A DNA stretch of 64,000 bases from Microbacterium sp. CBA3102 (GCF_007954505.1 NZ_CP042412.1:2170001-2234000), one strand, 5' to 3'. Positions 46,624-55,465 are shown, counted from the first letter of the stretch. Notes: generated by a model from the sequence alone, not told the origin. Numbers and translations: made by a program.

Positions 46624-47289
46624 ATGCTTCTGTCCATCGACACCGATCACGGATTCACCGGCCTCACCGGATTCGCGGCCGATGTGCTCATCGCTCTCGG
46701 CGACTTCGGCGTCGGCCTTCTGGTCTTCCTCGAAGTGCTGATCCCGCCGATCCCGAGCGAGGTGATCCTTCCGTTCGCGGGGTACCTGAGCCAGAGCGGT
46801 CAGCTGAACCTGGGCTGGCTCATCTTCTGGAGCACGCTGGCATCGTGGAGCGGTGCGCTCCTGCTCTACGGCCTCGGCGCAGCGATCGGGATGGACCGGG
46901 CGGTGCGTCTGCTCGCGGCGACGCGACTGGTGAGCCGCTCGGACCTGGAGCGCGGATCCGAGTGGTTCGTGCGCAGCGGCGCGTGGACGGTGCTGGTCGG
47001 GCGCATGGTGCCCGGCGTGCGCAGCCTCATCTCGATCCCCGCCGGTGCCGCTCGCATGAACCCGGTGACCTTCAGCCTCTTCACGATCGTCGGCAGCGGG
47101 CTCTGGAACACGCTGCTCCTGGGGGTCGGCGCGGCCCTCGGCACACAGCACGAGCAGCTTGAGCAGTATCTCGGCTATCTCGACTACGCCGTCTACACGG
47201 CGATCGCGATCGCTCTCGTGGTGCTGGTCGTGCGTCGGATACGTGAGGCGGCGGGTGAGCGGAAGAAGCTCGCACGCGCACAGGACTGA
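46624..47289 (+). CDS. DedA family membrane protein
   Basis: 221-residue membrane protein with the DedA/SNARE-associated (VTT) domain. LEVLIPPIPSEVILPFAGYLS and GSEWFVRSGAWTVLVGRMVPGVRSLISIPAGAARM are the two family cores, with the reentrant-loop Arg residues. DedA proteins take part in lipid flipping, membrane homeostasis and metal or drug tolerance. ATG at 46624 lies just after GGGAAGG. About 200 nt of structured leader precede it, including the candidate manganese riboswitch. Confidence 0.92.
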   Translation: MLLSIDTDHGFTGLTGFAADVLIALGDFGVGLLVFLEVLIPPIPSEVILPFAGYLSQSGQLNLGWLIFWSTLASWSGALLLYGLGAAIGMDRAVRLLAATRLVSRSDLERGSEWFVRSGAWTVLVGRMVPGVRSLISIPAGAARMNPVTFSLFTIVGSGLWNTLLLGVGAALGTQHEQLEQYLGYLDYAVYTAIAIALVVLVVRRIREAAGERKKLARAQD

Positions 47290-47295
47290 AAGCGG

Positions 47296-47368
47296 TGCCC
47301 CCGCTGGGACTCGAACCCAGACTGAAGCGATTTTAAGTCGCCTGCCTCTGCCATTGGGCTACGGGGGC
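47296..47368 (-). tRNA. tRNA-Leu (anticodon TAA), short variable region
   Basis: 73-nt cloverleaf on the minus strand: acceptor GCCCCCG/CGGGGGC, D arm GCC...GGC, anticodon stem GGCGA/TCGCT with loop CTTAAAA (anticodon TAA), a 5-nt variable region, T arm CTGGG-TTCGAGT-CCCAG, discriminator A. The encoded 3' end is ACC then G, so no full CCA. The anticodon reads UUA, a rare codon in high-GC actinobacteria. Leucine tRNAs normally carry a long variable arm, which is missing here. Confidence 0.9.
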
Positions 47369-47442
47369 CTGCTCGTCAGCCTAGCCCGGTCAGAGGACGC
47401 GACCCGGTGCCGTCGGGGGTGATCCGGAGTACGAGGAGGCCG

Positions 47443-47448
47443 TAGGGT
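47443..47448 (+). promoter_or_regulatory. -10 element of the PLP aldolase gene, leaderless
   Basis: TAGGGT, 6 nt before the GTG at 47455. Confidence 0.55.
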
Positions 47449-47454
47449 GGGGGA

Positions 47455-48702
47455 GTGCTCGACCTCATCGACGAACTGAGCCCGGCCCCCGGCGCGCTCG
47501 CGGTCGCCCCCGAATGGGAGGATCCGGCCCGCTATTGGCCGCGCCTCTCCGCCGTGACGGGCCATCTGCCGGCGCCCGTCGCGGTGATCGACCGGGAAGC
47601 GCTCCGCTACAACGCCATGGATCTCCTGGTCCGCGCCGGTGGACTTCCGATCCGCGTGGCGTCGAAGTCGGTGCGTGTGCGTGCCGTGATCGATGCGGTG
47701 CTGAAACTCCCCGGGTTCCGGGGCATCCTCGCGTTCACGCTCGAGGAGGCGCTCTGGCTCGCTGAGACGCATGACGACATCATGCTCGGCTACCCGACCG
47801 TGGACCGCGCGGGGCTGGAGAAGCTCTTCGCCGACGAGCAGGCGGCGCAGCGCATCACGCTGATGGTCGATGACCTCGTCCACCTCGATGTGATCGACAG
47901 TGTCGCCGGACCGGGATCCCGTCCGGAGATCCGAGTGGCGATCGACGTCGACGCTTCGTGGCGCTCCTCGCTGCTCGGACACATCGGTGTGCGACGCTCG
48001 GCTCTGTTCTCGGCGGGAGAGGTGGCCGCTTTCGCCCGAAAGGTCGTCGCGCGCCCAGGCTTCCGGCTGGTCGGACTGCAGATGTACGACGCGCAGATCG
48101 CCGGGCAGGGCGACGACGCCGGCCCCGACGCGCCTCTGATCCGGATGGTGCAGGCGCGCTCCCGGAACGAACTGCGGGAGCGTCGGGCGGACATCGTGGC
48201 CGCGGTCGGAGCGATCGCGTCTCTGGAGATCCTCAACGGCGGGGGGACGGGTTCGCTCGAGTTCACCGGGAGCGATGAGTCCCTCACTGAGGCGAGCGCC
48301 GGCAGCGGCCTGCTCGGAGGGCACCTGTTCGACGGCTACCGCTCCTTCCGTCCCGCGCCGGCTTCCGCATTCGCGTTCGACGTCGTCCGACGCCCGGCCC
48401 CGGACATCGCCACCGTGCTCGGCGGCGGATGGATCGCCTCCGGGCCTGCCGTCGCCTCGCGCCAGCCGCGAGCCGTCTGGCCACAGGGACTCCACACGCT
48501 CTCCCGCGAAGCGGCGGGTGAGGTGCAGACACCGCTGCAGGGTCCTGCCGCCAGGTCACTCGGAGTGGGGGATCGGGTCTGGTTCCGTCACGCCAAGAGC
48601 GGCGAGCCGGCGGAGCGCATCGACGGATACCACCTGGTGTCGGGTGAGGAGATCATCGACGAGTTGCCGACCTATCGCGGCGAGGGAAAGGCGTTCCTGT
48701 GA
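47455..48702 (+). CDS. PLP-dependent amino acid deaminase/aldolase (alanine racemase fold)
   Basis: 415-residue fold-type III PLP enzyme of the D-threonine aldolase/D-serine dehydratase-like group. The PLP lysine lies in PIRVASKSVRV (near residue 71). The alanine-racemase-like barrel is followed by a beta domain with GGGWIASGPAV and DRVWFRHAKSGEPAERIDGYHLV at the C-terminus, where the zinc ligands of this group usually sit. The start is fixed by leaderless spacing. Its stop overlaps the next gene (GTGA), so the two form a pair. Confidence 0.87.
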   Translation: MLDLIDELSPAPGALAVAPEWEDPARYWPRLSAVTGHLPAPVAVIDREALRYNAMDLLVRAGGLPIRVASKSVRVRAVIDAVLKLPGFRGILAFTLEEALWLAETHDDIMLGYPTVDRAGLEKLFADEQAAQRITLMVDDLVHLDVIDSVAGPGSRPEIRVAIDVDASWRSSLLGHIGVRRSALFSAGEVAAFARKVVARPGFRLVGLQMYDAQIAGQGDDAGPDAPLIRMVQARSRNELRERRADIVAAVGAIASLEILNGGGTGSLEFTGSDESLTEASAGSGLLGGHLFDGYRSFRPAPASAFAFDVVRRPAPDIATVLGGGWIASGPAVASRQPRAVWPQGLHTLSREAAGEVQTPLQGPAARSLGVGDRVWFRHAKSGEPAERIDGYHLVSGEEIIDELPTYRGEGKAFL

Positions 48703-50012
48703 CGAGAATCGGCGGATCCTGGCAGAACTGGGGCCGCTCGGCCTCGGTGCGGCCTGTGCGTGTGGAGCGTCCGCGCAGCCCGGAGGGTGTGCAGCGGGCG
48801 GTTCTGGCTGCGGTGAAGCAGGGGCTCAGCATCAAGGCGGTGGGCGCCGGACACAGTTTCACGGGCATCGCCGTGGCGCCGGGAGTCCTGCTCGAGCTCG
48901 ACGATCTGCAGGGACTCGTCTCCGCGGATGCCGCAACCGGCCGGGTGACGCTTCTCGCAGGAACTCGGCTGCATCGGATCCCGCGCTTGCTCGCACCCTT
49001 CGGACTCGCGATGGAGAACCTGGGGGACATCGACCGCCAGTCGATCGCGGGTGCCATCTCGACCGGGACCCACGGCACCGGCGCCGGGTTCGGCGGGCTC
49101 GCGACCCAGGTCGTCGGAGTCACGATGGTCACGGCGGCCGGCGAGTTCCTCCGCATCGATGACGAGCGCGAGAGTGAGCTGCTCCCGGCCGTCGCGCTCG
49201 GCCTCGGCGCGCTCGGGATCATCGTCGAAGTCACGCTCCAGTGCGTGCCGGCCTTCGTGATGCATGCGATCGATGAACCGGCTCCGCTCGACGACGTGCT
49301 CGAGACGCTCGAGGAGCGGGTGGCGGCGTCCGATCATTTCGAGTTCTATTGGTTCCCCCACACCGATGTCGCCCTGACCAAGCGTCAGACCCGCCTGCCT
49401 GAGTCGACCGTGCGCCAGCCGCTCCCTGTCGTGGGGAGGTGGATCGACGAGACGCTCCTGTCCAACGGTGTGTATCGGATGGTGTGTGCCGCGGGACAAG
49501 CGGTTCCCGCGATCACCCCGCCGTTCAGCCGGCTCGCGGTCACGCTCACGGGGAATCGCGAGTACACCGAGCTCTCGCACCGAGTGCTGATCCAGAGTCG
49601 CACCGTGCGGTTCCGCGAGATGGAGTATGCGCTCCCCGCGGAGAACGTGGTGCCGGCGTTCGAGGCGGTGCGTGCTCTCATCGCCCGACGCGGGTGGCGG
49701 ATCGAGTTCCCGATCGAGGTGCGCTTCGCCGCCGGCGACGACCGCTGGCTGTCGACGGCGCACGGGCGCGCGACGGCGTACATCGCAGTGCACCGGTACT
49801 GGCGGGCCGACCCGACCGAGTACTTCGGCGCGGTGGAGGAGATCATGCTCGAGTTCGGCGGTCGCCCGCACTGGGGCAAACTCCACACGCTGACCGAAGA
49901 AACGCTGCGGGAGCGCTACCCGCGCTTCGAGGACTTCGTCGCGTTGCGCGACCGCCTCGACCCGGAGCGCCGGTTCGGGAACCGTTACCTGGAGCGAGTC
50001 CTCGGGAGCTGA
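48699..50012 (+). CDS. FAD-linked sugar-lactone/alditol oxidase (ALO family)
   Basis: 437-residue VAO-type flavoprotein related to D-arabinono-1,4-lactone oxidase and L-gulono-lactone oxidase. FAD domain with VGAGHSFTGIAVAPGV and ISTGTHGTGAGFGG; the first His of the typical SGGHS/AGHSF stretch is a candidate flavin attachment site. The C-terminal ALO domain holds PHWGKLHTL. Substrate unknown. Translationally coupled to the PLP aldolase gene; I know of this pairing in other actinobacteria but not of its pathway. Confidence 0.88.
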   Translation: MTRIGGSWQNWGRSASVRPVRVERPRSPEGVQRAVLAAVKQGLSIKAVGAGHSFTGIAVAPGVLLELDDLQGLVSADAATGRVTLLAGTRLHRIPRLLAPFGLAMENLGDIDRQSIAGAISTGTHGTGAGFGGLATQVVGVTMVTAAGEFLRIDDERESELLPAVALGLGALGIIVEVTLQCVPAFVMHAIDEPAPLDDVLETLEERVAASDHFEFYWFPHTDVALTKRQTRLPESTVRQPLPVVGRWIDETLLSNGVYRMVCAAGQAVPAITPPFSRLAVTLTGNREYTELSHRVLIQSRTVRFREMEYALPAENVVPAFEAVRALIARRGWRIEFPIEVRFAAGDDRWLSTAHGRATAYIAVHRYWRADPTEYFGAVEEIMLEFGGRPHWGKLHTLTEETLRERYPRFEDFVALRDRLDPERRFGNRYLERVLGS

Positions 50013-50066
50013 TCCGACGTCCGTGGAGAGTGCGTCGGCGCCCAGTCCACGTGCAGGGTGCGCGTC

Positions 50067-50072
50067 TAGGAT
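50067..50072 (+). promoter_or_regulatory. -10 element of lemA
   Basis: TAGGAT, followed by a leader of about 25 nt with GAGGAAGGG before the ATG at 50103. Confidence 0.45.
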
Positions 50073-50102
50073 GGGAGAAACACGAGGAAGGGTGGGCCTC
50101 TG

Positions 50103-50669
50103 ATGGAATGGCTCGTGCCGGTACTGATCGTTGTCGGAGTGATCCTGCTCGCCGGCATCTATCTGTGGGCCACGTACAACTCGTTGGTGCAGCTCAAGGT
50201 GCGCGTCGATGAGGCGTGGAGCGGGATCACGGTGCAGTTGAAGCGACGAGCCGACCTCATCCCGAACCTCATCGAGACCGTCAAGGGCTACGCCTCCCAT
50301 GAGAAGGCGGTCTTCGAGAACGTCACCCGTGCGCGCGCCGAGACGCTCTCGGCCGGTGGGCCCGGCGAGGCGGGCATCGCGGAGGGACACCTGCAACAGG
50401 CCCTGCGCAGTCTGTTCGCGGTCGCCGAGGCGTACCCGCAGTTGCAGGCCAGCACCAACTTCCTCCAGGTGCAGCAGGCACTCGTCGACACCGAGGACAA
50501 GATCCAAGCCGCGCGCCGGTTCTACAACGGCGGTGTGCGCGAGCTCAACACCAAGATCAAGGTTTTCCCGAACAACCTGTTCGCGAAGGGGCTGGGCTTC
50601 ACCGAGCGCGAGTTCTTCGAGGTCGCCGACAGCAGCGCGATCTCCGAGCCGCCTCGCGTGCAGTTCTGA
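50103..50669 (+). CDS. LemA family protein
   Basis: 188-residue membrane protein with an N-out single helix (about 4-26) and a cytoplasmic or exposed helical bundle. The family signature VDEAWSGITVQLKRRADLIPNLIETVKGYA and the later FYNGGVRELNTKIKVFPNNLFA are intact. LemA proteins are widespread, structurally coiled-coil, of unclear function. An exact 18-bp tandem duplication covers the last five codons and the stop. Confidence 0.95.
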   Translation: MEWLVPVLIVVGVILLAGIYLWATYNSLVQLKVRVDEAWSGITVQLKRRADLIPNLIETVKGYASHEKAVFENVTRARAETLSAGGPGEAGIAEGHLQQALRSLFAVAEAYPQLQASTNFLQVQQALVDTEDKIQAARRFYNGGVRELNTKIKVFPNNLFAKGLGFTEREFFEVADSSAISEPPRVQF

Positions 50670-50687
50670 CCTCGCGTGCAGTTCTGA
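50652..50687 (+). repeat. 18-bp tandem duplication at the end of lemA
   Basis: CCTCGCGTGCAGTTCTGA occurs twice without a gap (50652-50669, 50670-50687). The first copy encodes the last five residues and the stop codon; the second is untranslated. Confidence 0.95.
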
Positions 50688-50699
50688 CGGAGAGCGCAC

Positions 50700-51614
50700 T
50701 CACCAGACGGACAGCACCAGGCCCTCGTCGGTGAAGGTCACCTCTCCGCGCACGCCCCAGGAATCCGTGCGGTACGTCGTGGTGCGCGCCGTGCCGTCCT
50801 GACCGGCGCCGACCAGCGTGGCGACGAGTGCCCCGCCGTCGGCGCGGAACCCGGTGCCGTCGAGCGTCACGGTCGGCAGCTCGTCGACGCGGTAGCGGAA
50901 CTCCGACACCGCGCGGAACTCGGTGCCCCACGGGATCCGGATTCCGCACCCCTCGGGTGCCGCGTCCGACGGCGTCGTGCACGCCGTGAGGTAGTCGTCG
51001 AGTTGCTTCTGCGCAGCGACCGTCGCCTCCGGTCGGAGCGTGGCCTCCACCGCGAGCTCCGACTCTTCGCCGGGGAGCACCACCAGCGCGCTGCGGCCGT
51101 CGAGCAGTGCGACCGGCGCGGGGGCGACCGAGTAGGCGGCAGGGAGCAGGGAGGCCATCTCTGCGGTCGGCAGGGTCTGCTCGCTGACCGCGACGAAGGA
51201 GCCGATCGTGGTCGTGGGCGTCACCGTGCCCAGGCCGGACGCGTCCACGATCCAGCGTCCGCCGACAGGCGTCAGAGACAGCTCTGCCGTGTGTTCCTCA
51301 CCGTCGAGCACGAACGAGATCCCCACGGTCGCTTCTTCACCGCCGCGGGCGCGTCGGTCGTCGCTCGCAGATGTCACCGCGGCGTCTTCGATGACACCGG
51401 TCGCGGCCGCGAACGCGGTGAGAGCCTCGGTGGAGACGTCGACTCCCGTCGCCTCGACGGCATCGGGATCACCGGATTCGAGCGCCCGGAGATAGCTGAT
51501 GGCGGCATCCTCCGGCGTCGGGGAACCTGAGGTCGACTGCCAGATCCAGACGGCGGCAGCCACGAGCACGACTCCTGCGACTCCGCCGATCACCCACCAC
51601 CGAGCCCGACTCAC
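50700..51614 (-). CDS. Membrane-anchored extracellular protein, unknown function
   Basis: 304 residues. A short basic cytoplasmic start, one transmembrane helix (about 6-26), then two NTF2-like/DUF4878-type regions (PEDAAISYLRALESGDPDAV) and a beta-rich C-terminus that includes two Cys (TACTT, GCGIRIPWG), perhaps a disulfide. Not a lipoprotein, as no lipobox is present. GTG at 51614 follows AGGGAGGG and overlaps the stop of the YcaQ gene (GTGA). Function not recognisable. Confidence 0.75.
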   Translation of the reverse strand: MSRARWWVIGGVAGVVLVAAAVWIWQSTSGSPTPEDAAISYLRALESGDPDAVEATGVDVSTEALTAFAAATGVIEDAAVTSASDDRRARGGEEATVGISFVLDGEEHTAELSLTPVGGRWIVDASGLGTVTPTTTIGSFVAVSEQTLPTAEMASLLPAAYSVAPAPVALLDGRSALVVLPGEESELAVEATLRPEATVAAQKQLDDYLTACTTPSDAAPEGCGIRIPWGTEFRAVSEFRYRVDELPTVTLDGTGFRADGGALVATLVGAGQDGTARTTTYRTDSWGVRGEVTFTDEGLVLSVW

Positions 51615-52867
51615 GTCGCGCCCTCCCTGACATGTGCGTGCCGCCCGACGGAGCCACCGGCCCGGACCAATGCGCCGTGCACCTCGGCGGTGGCGTCGCC
51701 CCAGCCCGACACCGACACGTGCTCGAGATCCTGCCAGTGCGCGGCGAGCATCAGTTCGGCGGCGATCGCATCGGTATCCTCGGGGCGGGCGTGGGGCTCC
51801 CACCAGGCGGACTGCACCTGAAGGGTGGAGGTGGCGCGATCGGCCTTGAGATCGACGCGCGCGACGATGCGGTCGCCCACGAGGACCGGGAGCGAGTAGT
51901 AGCCGAACCGACGCTTCTCGGCGGGCACGTAGATCTCGATCCGGTAGTCGAGGTCGAAGATGCGAAGAGCGCGCTCGCGGAACCAGACCACCGGATCGAA
52001 CGGAGTCAGCAGGGCTGCCGCGTCGACTCTGCGAGGGAGCACGGCGTCACGGTGTCGCCAGGCGGGGAGCGGGCGTCCGCCTCGTTCCCATCCGCGGACC
52101 TGCACCGGGATCAGTTCACCCTCGTCGACCAACGCGGCGATCGATCGCGCGATGGTCGCGCGATCGCGGATCCGGTAGTAGTCGGCGAGGTCGGACTGCG
52201 TCGCGACGCCGCTCGAGCGGGCGGCACGGCGCGTCAGCTCGAGGATCGCGTCGGCGCGCGAGACCTCCTGCGAACGGATCGGGTCGGGGATGACCTGCTC
52301 GGCGAGGGCATACGTCCGCTCGAAGCCTTTGCGCCCACTGACGGCGACGTCTCCCGTGCGCCAGAGGTGCTCGAGCGCCAGCTTGACCTCGTCCCAGTCC
52401 CACCAGGTGCCTCGTTCGCGGGGCGCGTCCGCGCGGAGGTCGGCCGGGCGCAGCGGACCTCGGGAGCGCAGTTCGTCTTGCACCCACGCCACGGTGCGGG
52501 CGTTGCGGCTCAGCCAGGAATCTTCGTCCGCCCAGCGCCGACGGAAGTCCTCCATGCGAAAACGCCAGAGCGGCCAGTCCGCGATCGGGATGAACGTTGC
52601 CTCGTGCGCCAGGTACTCCACGTAGTGCGTGGTGCGGGAGAGGAAGACCCGGTCCAGGAGAGCGGGGTCGTAGTCGCCGAGACGGGAGAACAGCGGCAGG
52701 TAGTGGGAGCGCGCGAACACGTTCACGGAGTCGATCTGCAGCACGCCGAGACGATCCATCACCCGGTGCACGTGGCGCGCAGCGACCGACGCGGGTCGTG
52801 CTCGCGTGAAGCCCTGAGCTGCCAGCGCGATGCGGCGCGCCTGGGTGGCGCTGAGGGATTCGGTCAC
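51611..52867 (-). CDS. YcaQ-type winged-helix DNA glycosylase
   Basis: 418-residue HTH_42 family protein. The catalytic QxD of YcaQ/AlkX enzymes, which unhook interstrand crosslinks, is visible as Gln44-Ile-Asp46 in LGVLQIDSVNV. Other family marks: SRTTHYVEYLAHEATFIP, WDWDEVKLALEHLWRTGDV for the winged helix, and TPFDPVVWFRERA in the C-terminal part. GTG is supported by TACGCT 6 nt upstream. Divergent from the AI-2E gene; co-transcribed with the downstream membrane protein by a 4-nt overlap. Confidence 0.9.
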   Translation of the reverse strand: MTESLSATQARRIALAAQGFTRARPASVAARHVHRVMDRLGVLQIDSVNVFARSHYLPLFSRLGDYDPALLDRVFLSRTTHYVEYLAHEATFIPIADWPLWRFRMEDFRRRWADEDSWLSRNARTVAWVQDELRSRGPLRPADLRADAPRERGTWWDWDEVKLALEHLWRTGDVAVSGRKGFERTYALAEQVIPDPIRSQEVSRADAILELTRRAARSSGVATQSDLADYYRIRDRATIARSIAALVDEGELIPVQVRGWERGGRPLPAWRHRDAVLPRRVDAAALLTPFDPVVWFRERALRIFDLDYRIEIYVPAEKRRFGYYSLPVLVGDRIVARVDLKADRATSTLQVQSAWWEPHARPEDTDAIAAELMLAAHWQDLEHVSVSGWGDATAEVHGALVRAGGSVGRHAHVREGAT

Positions 52868-52873
52868 GTCGTC

Positions 52874-52879
52874 AGCGTA
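52874..52879 (-). promoter_or_regulatory. -10 element of the YcaQ gene, leaderless
   Basis: TACGCT on the minus strand, 6 nt before the GTG at 52867. Confidence 0.55.
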
Positions 52880-52943
52880 TCGCCGGCGTCAGACATCGCG
52901 GTCCGGCGGTGAAGGATGCGTCCAACGGCATACGGCATGACCG

Positions 52944-52949
52944 TAGACT
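52944..52949 (+). promoter_or_regulatory. -10 element of the AI-2E family gene, leaderless
   Basis: TAGACT, 6 nt before the ATG at 52956. Confidence 0.55.
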
Positions 52950-52955
52950 TGGGCG

Positions 52956-54152
52956 ATGAGTGAGGATCAGCGACCCCGGCTGCGAGATCTCTTCCGTCCG
53001 CGCCCGGTCTCCACGGACCGCACCGTGACGACCGAGGCCGACGAGGCGGTACCGCTGCCACTGCGGATCACGGCGAGCTACGCCTGGCGTCTGCTGCTCA
53101 TCGCGGCGGCGATCGGCGTCTTCATCTGGCTGGTCATGCTGCTCAAGCTCCTGGTCATCCCGCTCATGGTCGGCATCCTCATCACCGCTCTGCTCTGGCC
53201 GGCGTTCTCCTGGATGCTGCGTCACGGCGTCCCGCGCTGGTTGGCGATCACGCTCTCCCTCATCGGTACAGCCGCCGTCGTCACGGGGCTGATGTGGCTG
53301 GTGGTCTGGCAGGTGCGCGCTCAGCTCCCTGACGTCCAGGCGCGATCGACCGAGGCGTTCGATCAGTTCCAGGTGTGGCTTCACGAAGGGCCGCTGAAGC
53401 TCTCCGACACGCAGATCGCCGACTACCTGCAGCAGGGACTCGACTTCCTCACCGAGCAGACCCAGGCCCTCTGGACGGGCGCTCTCGCCATCGGCACGAC
53501 CGTCGGGCACGTCGCCACCGGCGCACTGCTGTCGCTGTTCATCCTCATCTGCCTGCTCGCCGACGGTGCGGGCATCTGGCGGTGGACGGTCAAGATCTTC
53601 CCGCGCAAAGCACGGCCGGCGGTCGATGGGGCCGCGCGCAACGGCTGGGCCACGATCGTGAACTACGCCCGCACCCAGTTGTTCGTGGCGACCATCGATG
53701 CGATCGGCATCGGGCTCGGAGCCTTCCTGCTCCAGGTGCCGCTCGCCCTTCCCGTCGCCGTCCTGGTGTTCCTCGGCTCCTTCATCCCGATCGTCGGTGC
53801 CGTCGTGACCGGCGCCGTGGCCGTCTTCCTCGCGCTCGTCTACAACGGTCCCTGGATCGCGCTGTGGATGCTCGTGGTCGTGCTGGCCGTCCAGCAGATC
53901 GAGGGGCACATCCTGCAGCCGATCATGATGGGCTCGGCGGTCAAGGTGCACCCCCTCGCCGTCGTCCTCGTGGTCGCGGGCGGCGCGATGATCGCGGGAA
54001 TCCCCGGAGCCCTCTTCGCCGTACCGTTGGCAGCTTTCGTCAACGTCGCGGCGGTGACCATCAGCACGGGATCCTGGCGCACCGGCGCGGGCCCGAGCGG
54101 AGACCTTATCTGGAGCACAGTACCGCGCGAGCGGAGACGGAGGAATCGATGA
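52956..54152 (+). CDS. AI-2E family transporter
   Basis: 398-residue membrane protein of the AI-2E (TqsA/PerM) family with about eight transmembrane helices. IPLMVGILITALLWPAFSWM is in the first helical pair, and FLGSFIPIVGAVVTGAVAVFLAL with QQIEGHILQPIMMGSAVKVHPLAVVL forms the conserved C-terminal core. Exports autoinducer-2 or other small solutes in characterised cases; substrate here unknown. Its stop overlaps the ilvA start (ATGA). Confidence 0.92.
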   Translation: MSEDQRPRLRDLFRPRPVSTDRTVTTEADEAVPLPLRITASYAWRLLLIAAAIGVFIWLVMLLKLLVIPLMVGILITALLWPAFSWMLRHGVPRWLAITLSLIGTAAVVTGLMWLVVWQVRAQLPDVQARSTEAFDQFQVWLHEGPLKLSDTQIADYLQQGLDFLTEQTQALWTGALAIGTTVGHVATGALLSLFILICLLADGAGIWRWTVKIFPRKARPAVDGAARNGWATIVNYARTQLFVATIDAIGIGLGAFLLQVPLALPVAVLVFLGSFIPIVGAVVTGAVAVFLALVYNGPWIALWMLVVVLAVQQIEGHILQPIMMGSAVKVHPLAVVLVVAGGAMIAGIPGALFAVPLAAFVNVAAVTISTGSWRTGAGPSGDLIWSTVPRERRRRNR

Positions 54153-55378
54153 GCGAAGTCCCCAGCCTGACCGAGTTCGAGCACGCAGCTCAGAGTCTGG
54201 CTGAGGTGATCTCGCACACGCCGACGCTGCCGTCGCGAGCGCTGTCAGACATCCACGGCAGTACGGTCCTGCTCAAGATGGAGAATCTTCAGCGCACGGG
54301 TTCCTTCAAGATCCGCGGTGCCGCGTACCGGCTGTCGCGGCTGAGCGCTGAGGAGCGCTCCCGCGGTGTCGTCGCCGCCTCCGCGGGCAACCATGCCCAG
54401 GGTGTCGCCCTCGCCGCCCAGGCCCTCGGGATCCCGGCCACGATCTTCATGCCGCTCGGCGTTCCCGTGCCCAAGCTCCTCGCCACCCGCGGGTACGGCG
54501 CAGAGGTCGTGCTGGAGGGGGAGACCGTCGCGACCTCGCTGCGACTGGCGGCGGAATTCTCCGAGCGCACCGGGGCCGTGCTGATCCACCCGTTCGACCA
54601 CCGCGACGTCGTGATCGGACAGGGAACGCTCGGCCTCGAACTGCTGGAGGATGCGCCGGACGTCGACACGGTCGTCCTCGGCATCGGGGGAGGAGGTCTC
54701 ATCGCGGGTGTCGCCGCGGCCGTGAAGGCCCGAGCCGCCGAGCTCGGGCGGACAGTCCGCATCATCGGGGTCCAGGCGGAGAATGCCGCCGCCGTGCCGC
54801 CGTCGCTCGCGGCGGGGGAGCCGGTCGACATCGTCACTCGTCCGACCATCGCCGACGGCATCCTCGTCGCCCGTCCGGGAGCTGTCCCGTTCGAGATCAT
54901 CAAAGACCTCGTCGATGAGGTGGTCACCGTCTCCGACGATGACCTCGCGCGGGCCATCCTCATCCTGCTGGAGCAGGCGAAGGTCGTGGTCGAACCCGCC
55001 GGTGCCGCGGGTGTAGCGGCGATCCTGGCCGGCAAGGTCTCCGGAACGGGAACGACGATGGCGGTGCTCTCCGGCGGCAACATCGACCCGCTCCTGTTGC
55101 AGCGCGTGGTCTCTCACGGCCTCGCGGCCTCCGGCCGGTACCTGACGATCCGGATTCCGCTCCCCGACCGGCCAGGGCAGCTCGCTCGTGTGTCGGAGCT
55201 CATCGCCGAAGCCGGGGCGAACGTCATCGAAGCCATGCACACTCGGCACGGTCACGGACTCCAGATCAGCGATGTGATCCTGGAGCTCAGCGTCGAGACA
55301 CGGGGACCCGAGCATTCGGAGCACACGCTCGACACGCTGCGTCGCGCCGGGTTCGCGCCCATCCTCGTCCCGGATTGA
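54149..55378 (+). CDS. ilvA: Threonine ammonia-lyase
   Basis: 409-residue PLP enzyme converting threonine to 2-oxobutanoate and ammonia, the first step to isoleucine. PLP lysine Lys54 in TGSFKIRGA, phosphate loop GIGGGGLIAG and the C-terminal SGGNID. A single ACT domain (TIRIPLPDRPGQLARVSEL) ends the protein; this short form resembles the TdcB-like, actinobacterial class. Overlaps the AI-2E gene by 4 nt. A bidirectional hairpin terminator lies downstream. Confidence 0.93.
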   Translation: MSEVPSLTEFEHAAQSLAEVISHTPTLPSRALSDIHGSTVLLKMENLQRTGSFKIRGAAYRLSRLSAEERSRGVVAASAGNHAQGVALAAQALGIPATIFMPLGVPVPKLLATRGYGAEVVLEGETVATSLRLAAEFSERTGAVLIHPFDHRDVVIGQGTLGLELLEDAPDVDTVVLGIGGGGLIAGVAAAVKARAAELGRTVRIIGVQAENAAAVPPSLAAGEPVDIVTRPTIADGILVARPGAVPFEIIKDLVDEVVTVSDDDLARAILILLEQAKVVVEPAGAAGVAAILAGKVSGTGTTMAVLSGGNIDPLLLQRVVSHGLAASGRYLTIRIPLPDRPGQLARVSELIAEAGANVIEAMHTRHGHGLQISDVILELSVETRGPEHSEHTLDTLRRAGFAPILVPD

Positions 55379-55418
55379 GCACGAGCGCCCGGATCCTCCG
55401 CGGCCCCCTCCACGCAGA

Positions 55419-55452
55419 AGCGCCCCCGCGTCCGAGAGGATGCGGGGGCGCT
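55419..55452. terminator. Bidirectional terminator between ilvA and greA
   Basis: Perfect 11-bp arms AGCGCCCCCGC (55419-55429) and complement (55442-55452), 12-nt loop, between convergent genes. Confidence 0.75.
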
Positions 55453-55465
55453 CGTCGACGGTGCG

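Noticed and set aside
53375..54148. Upstream extension of the threonine deaminase frame
   Set aside because: It overlaps the AI-2E family gene in another frame, and the PLP-enzyme fold begins shortly after the ATG at 54149.
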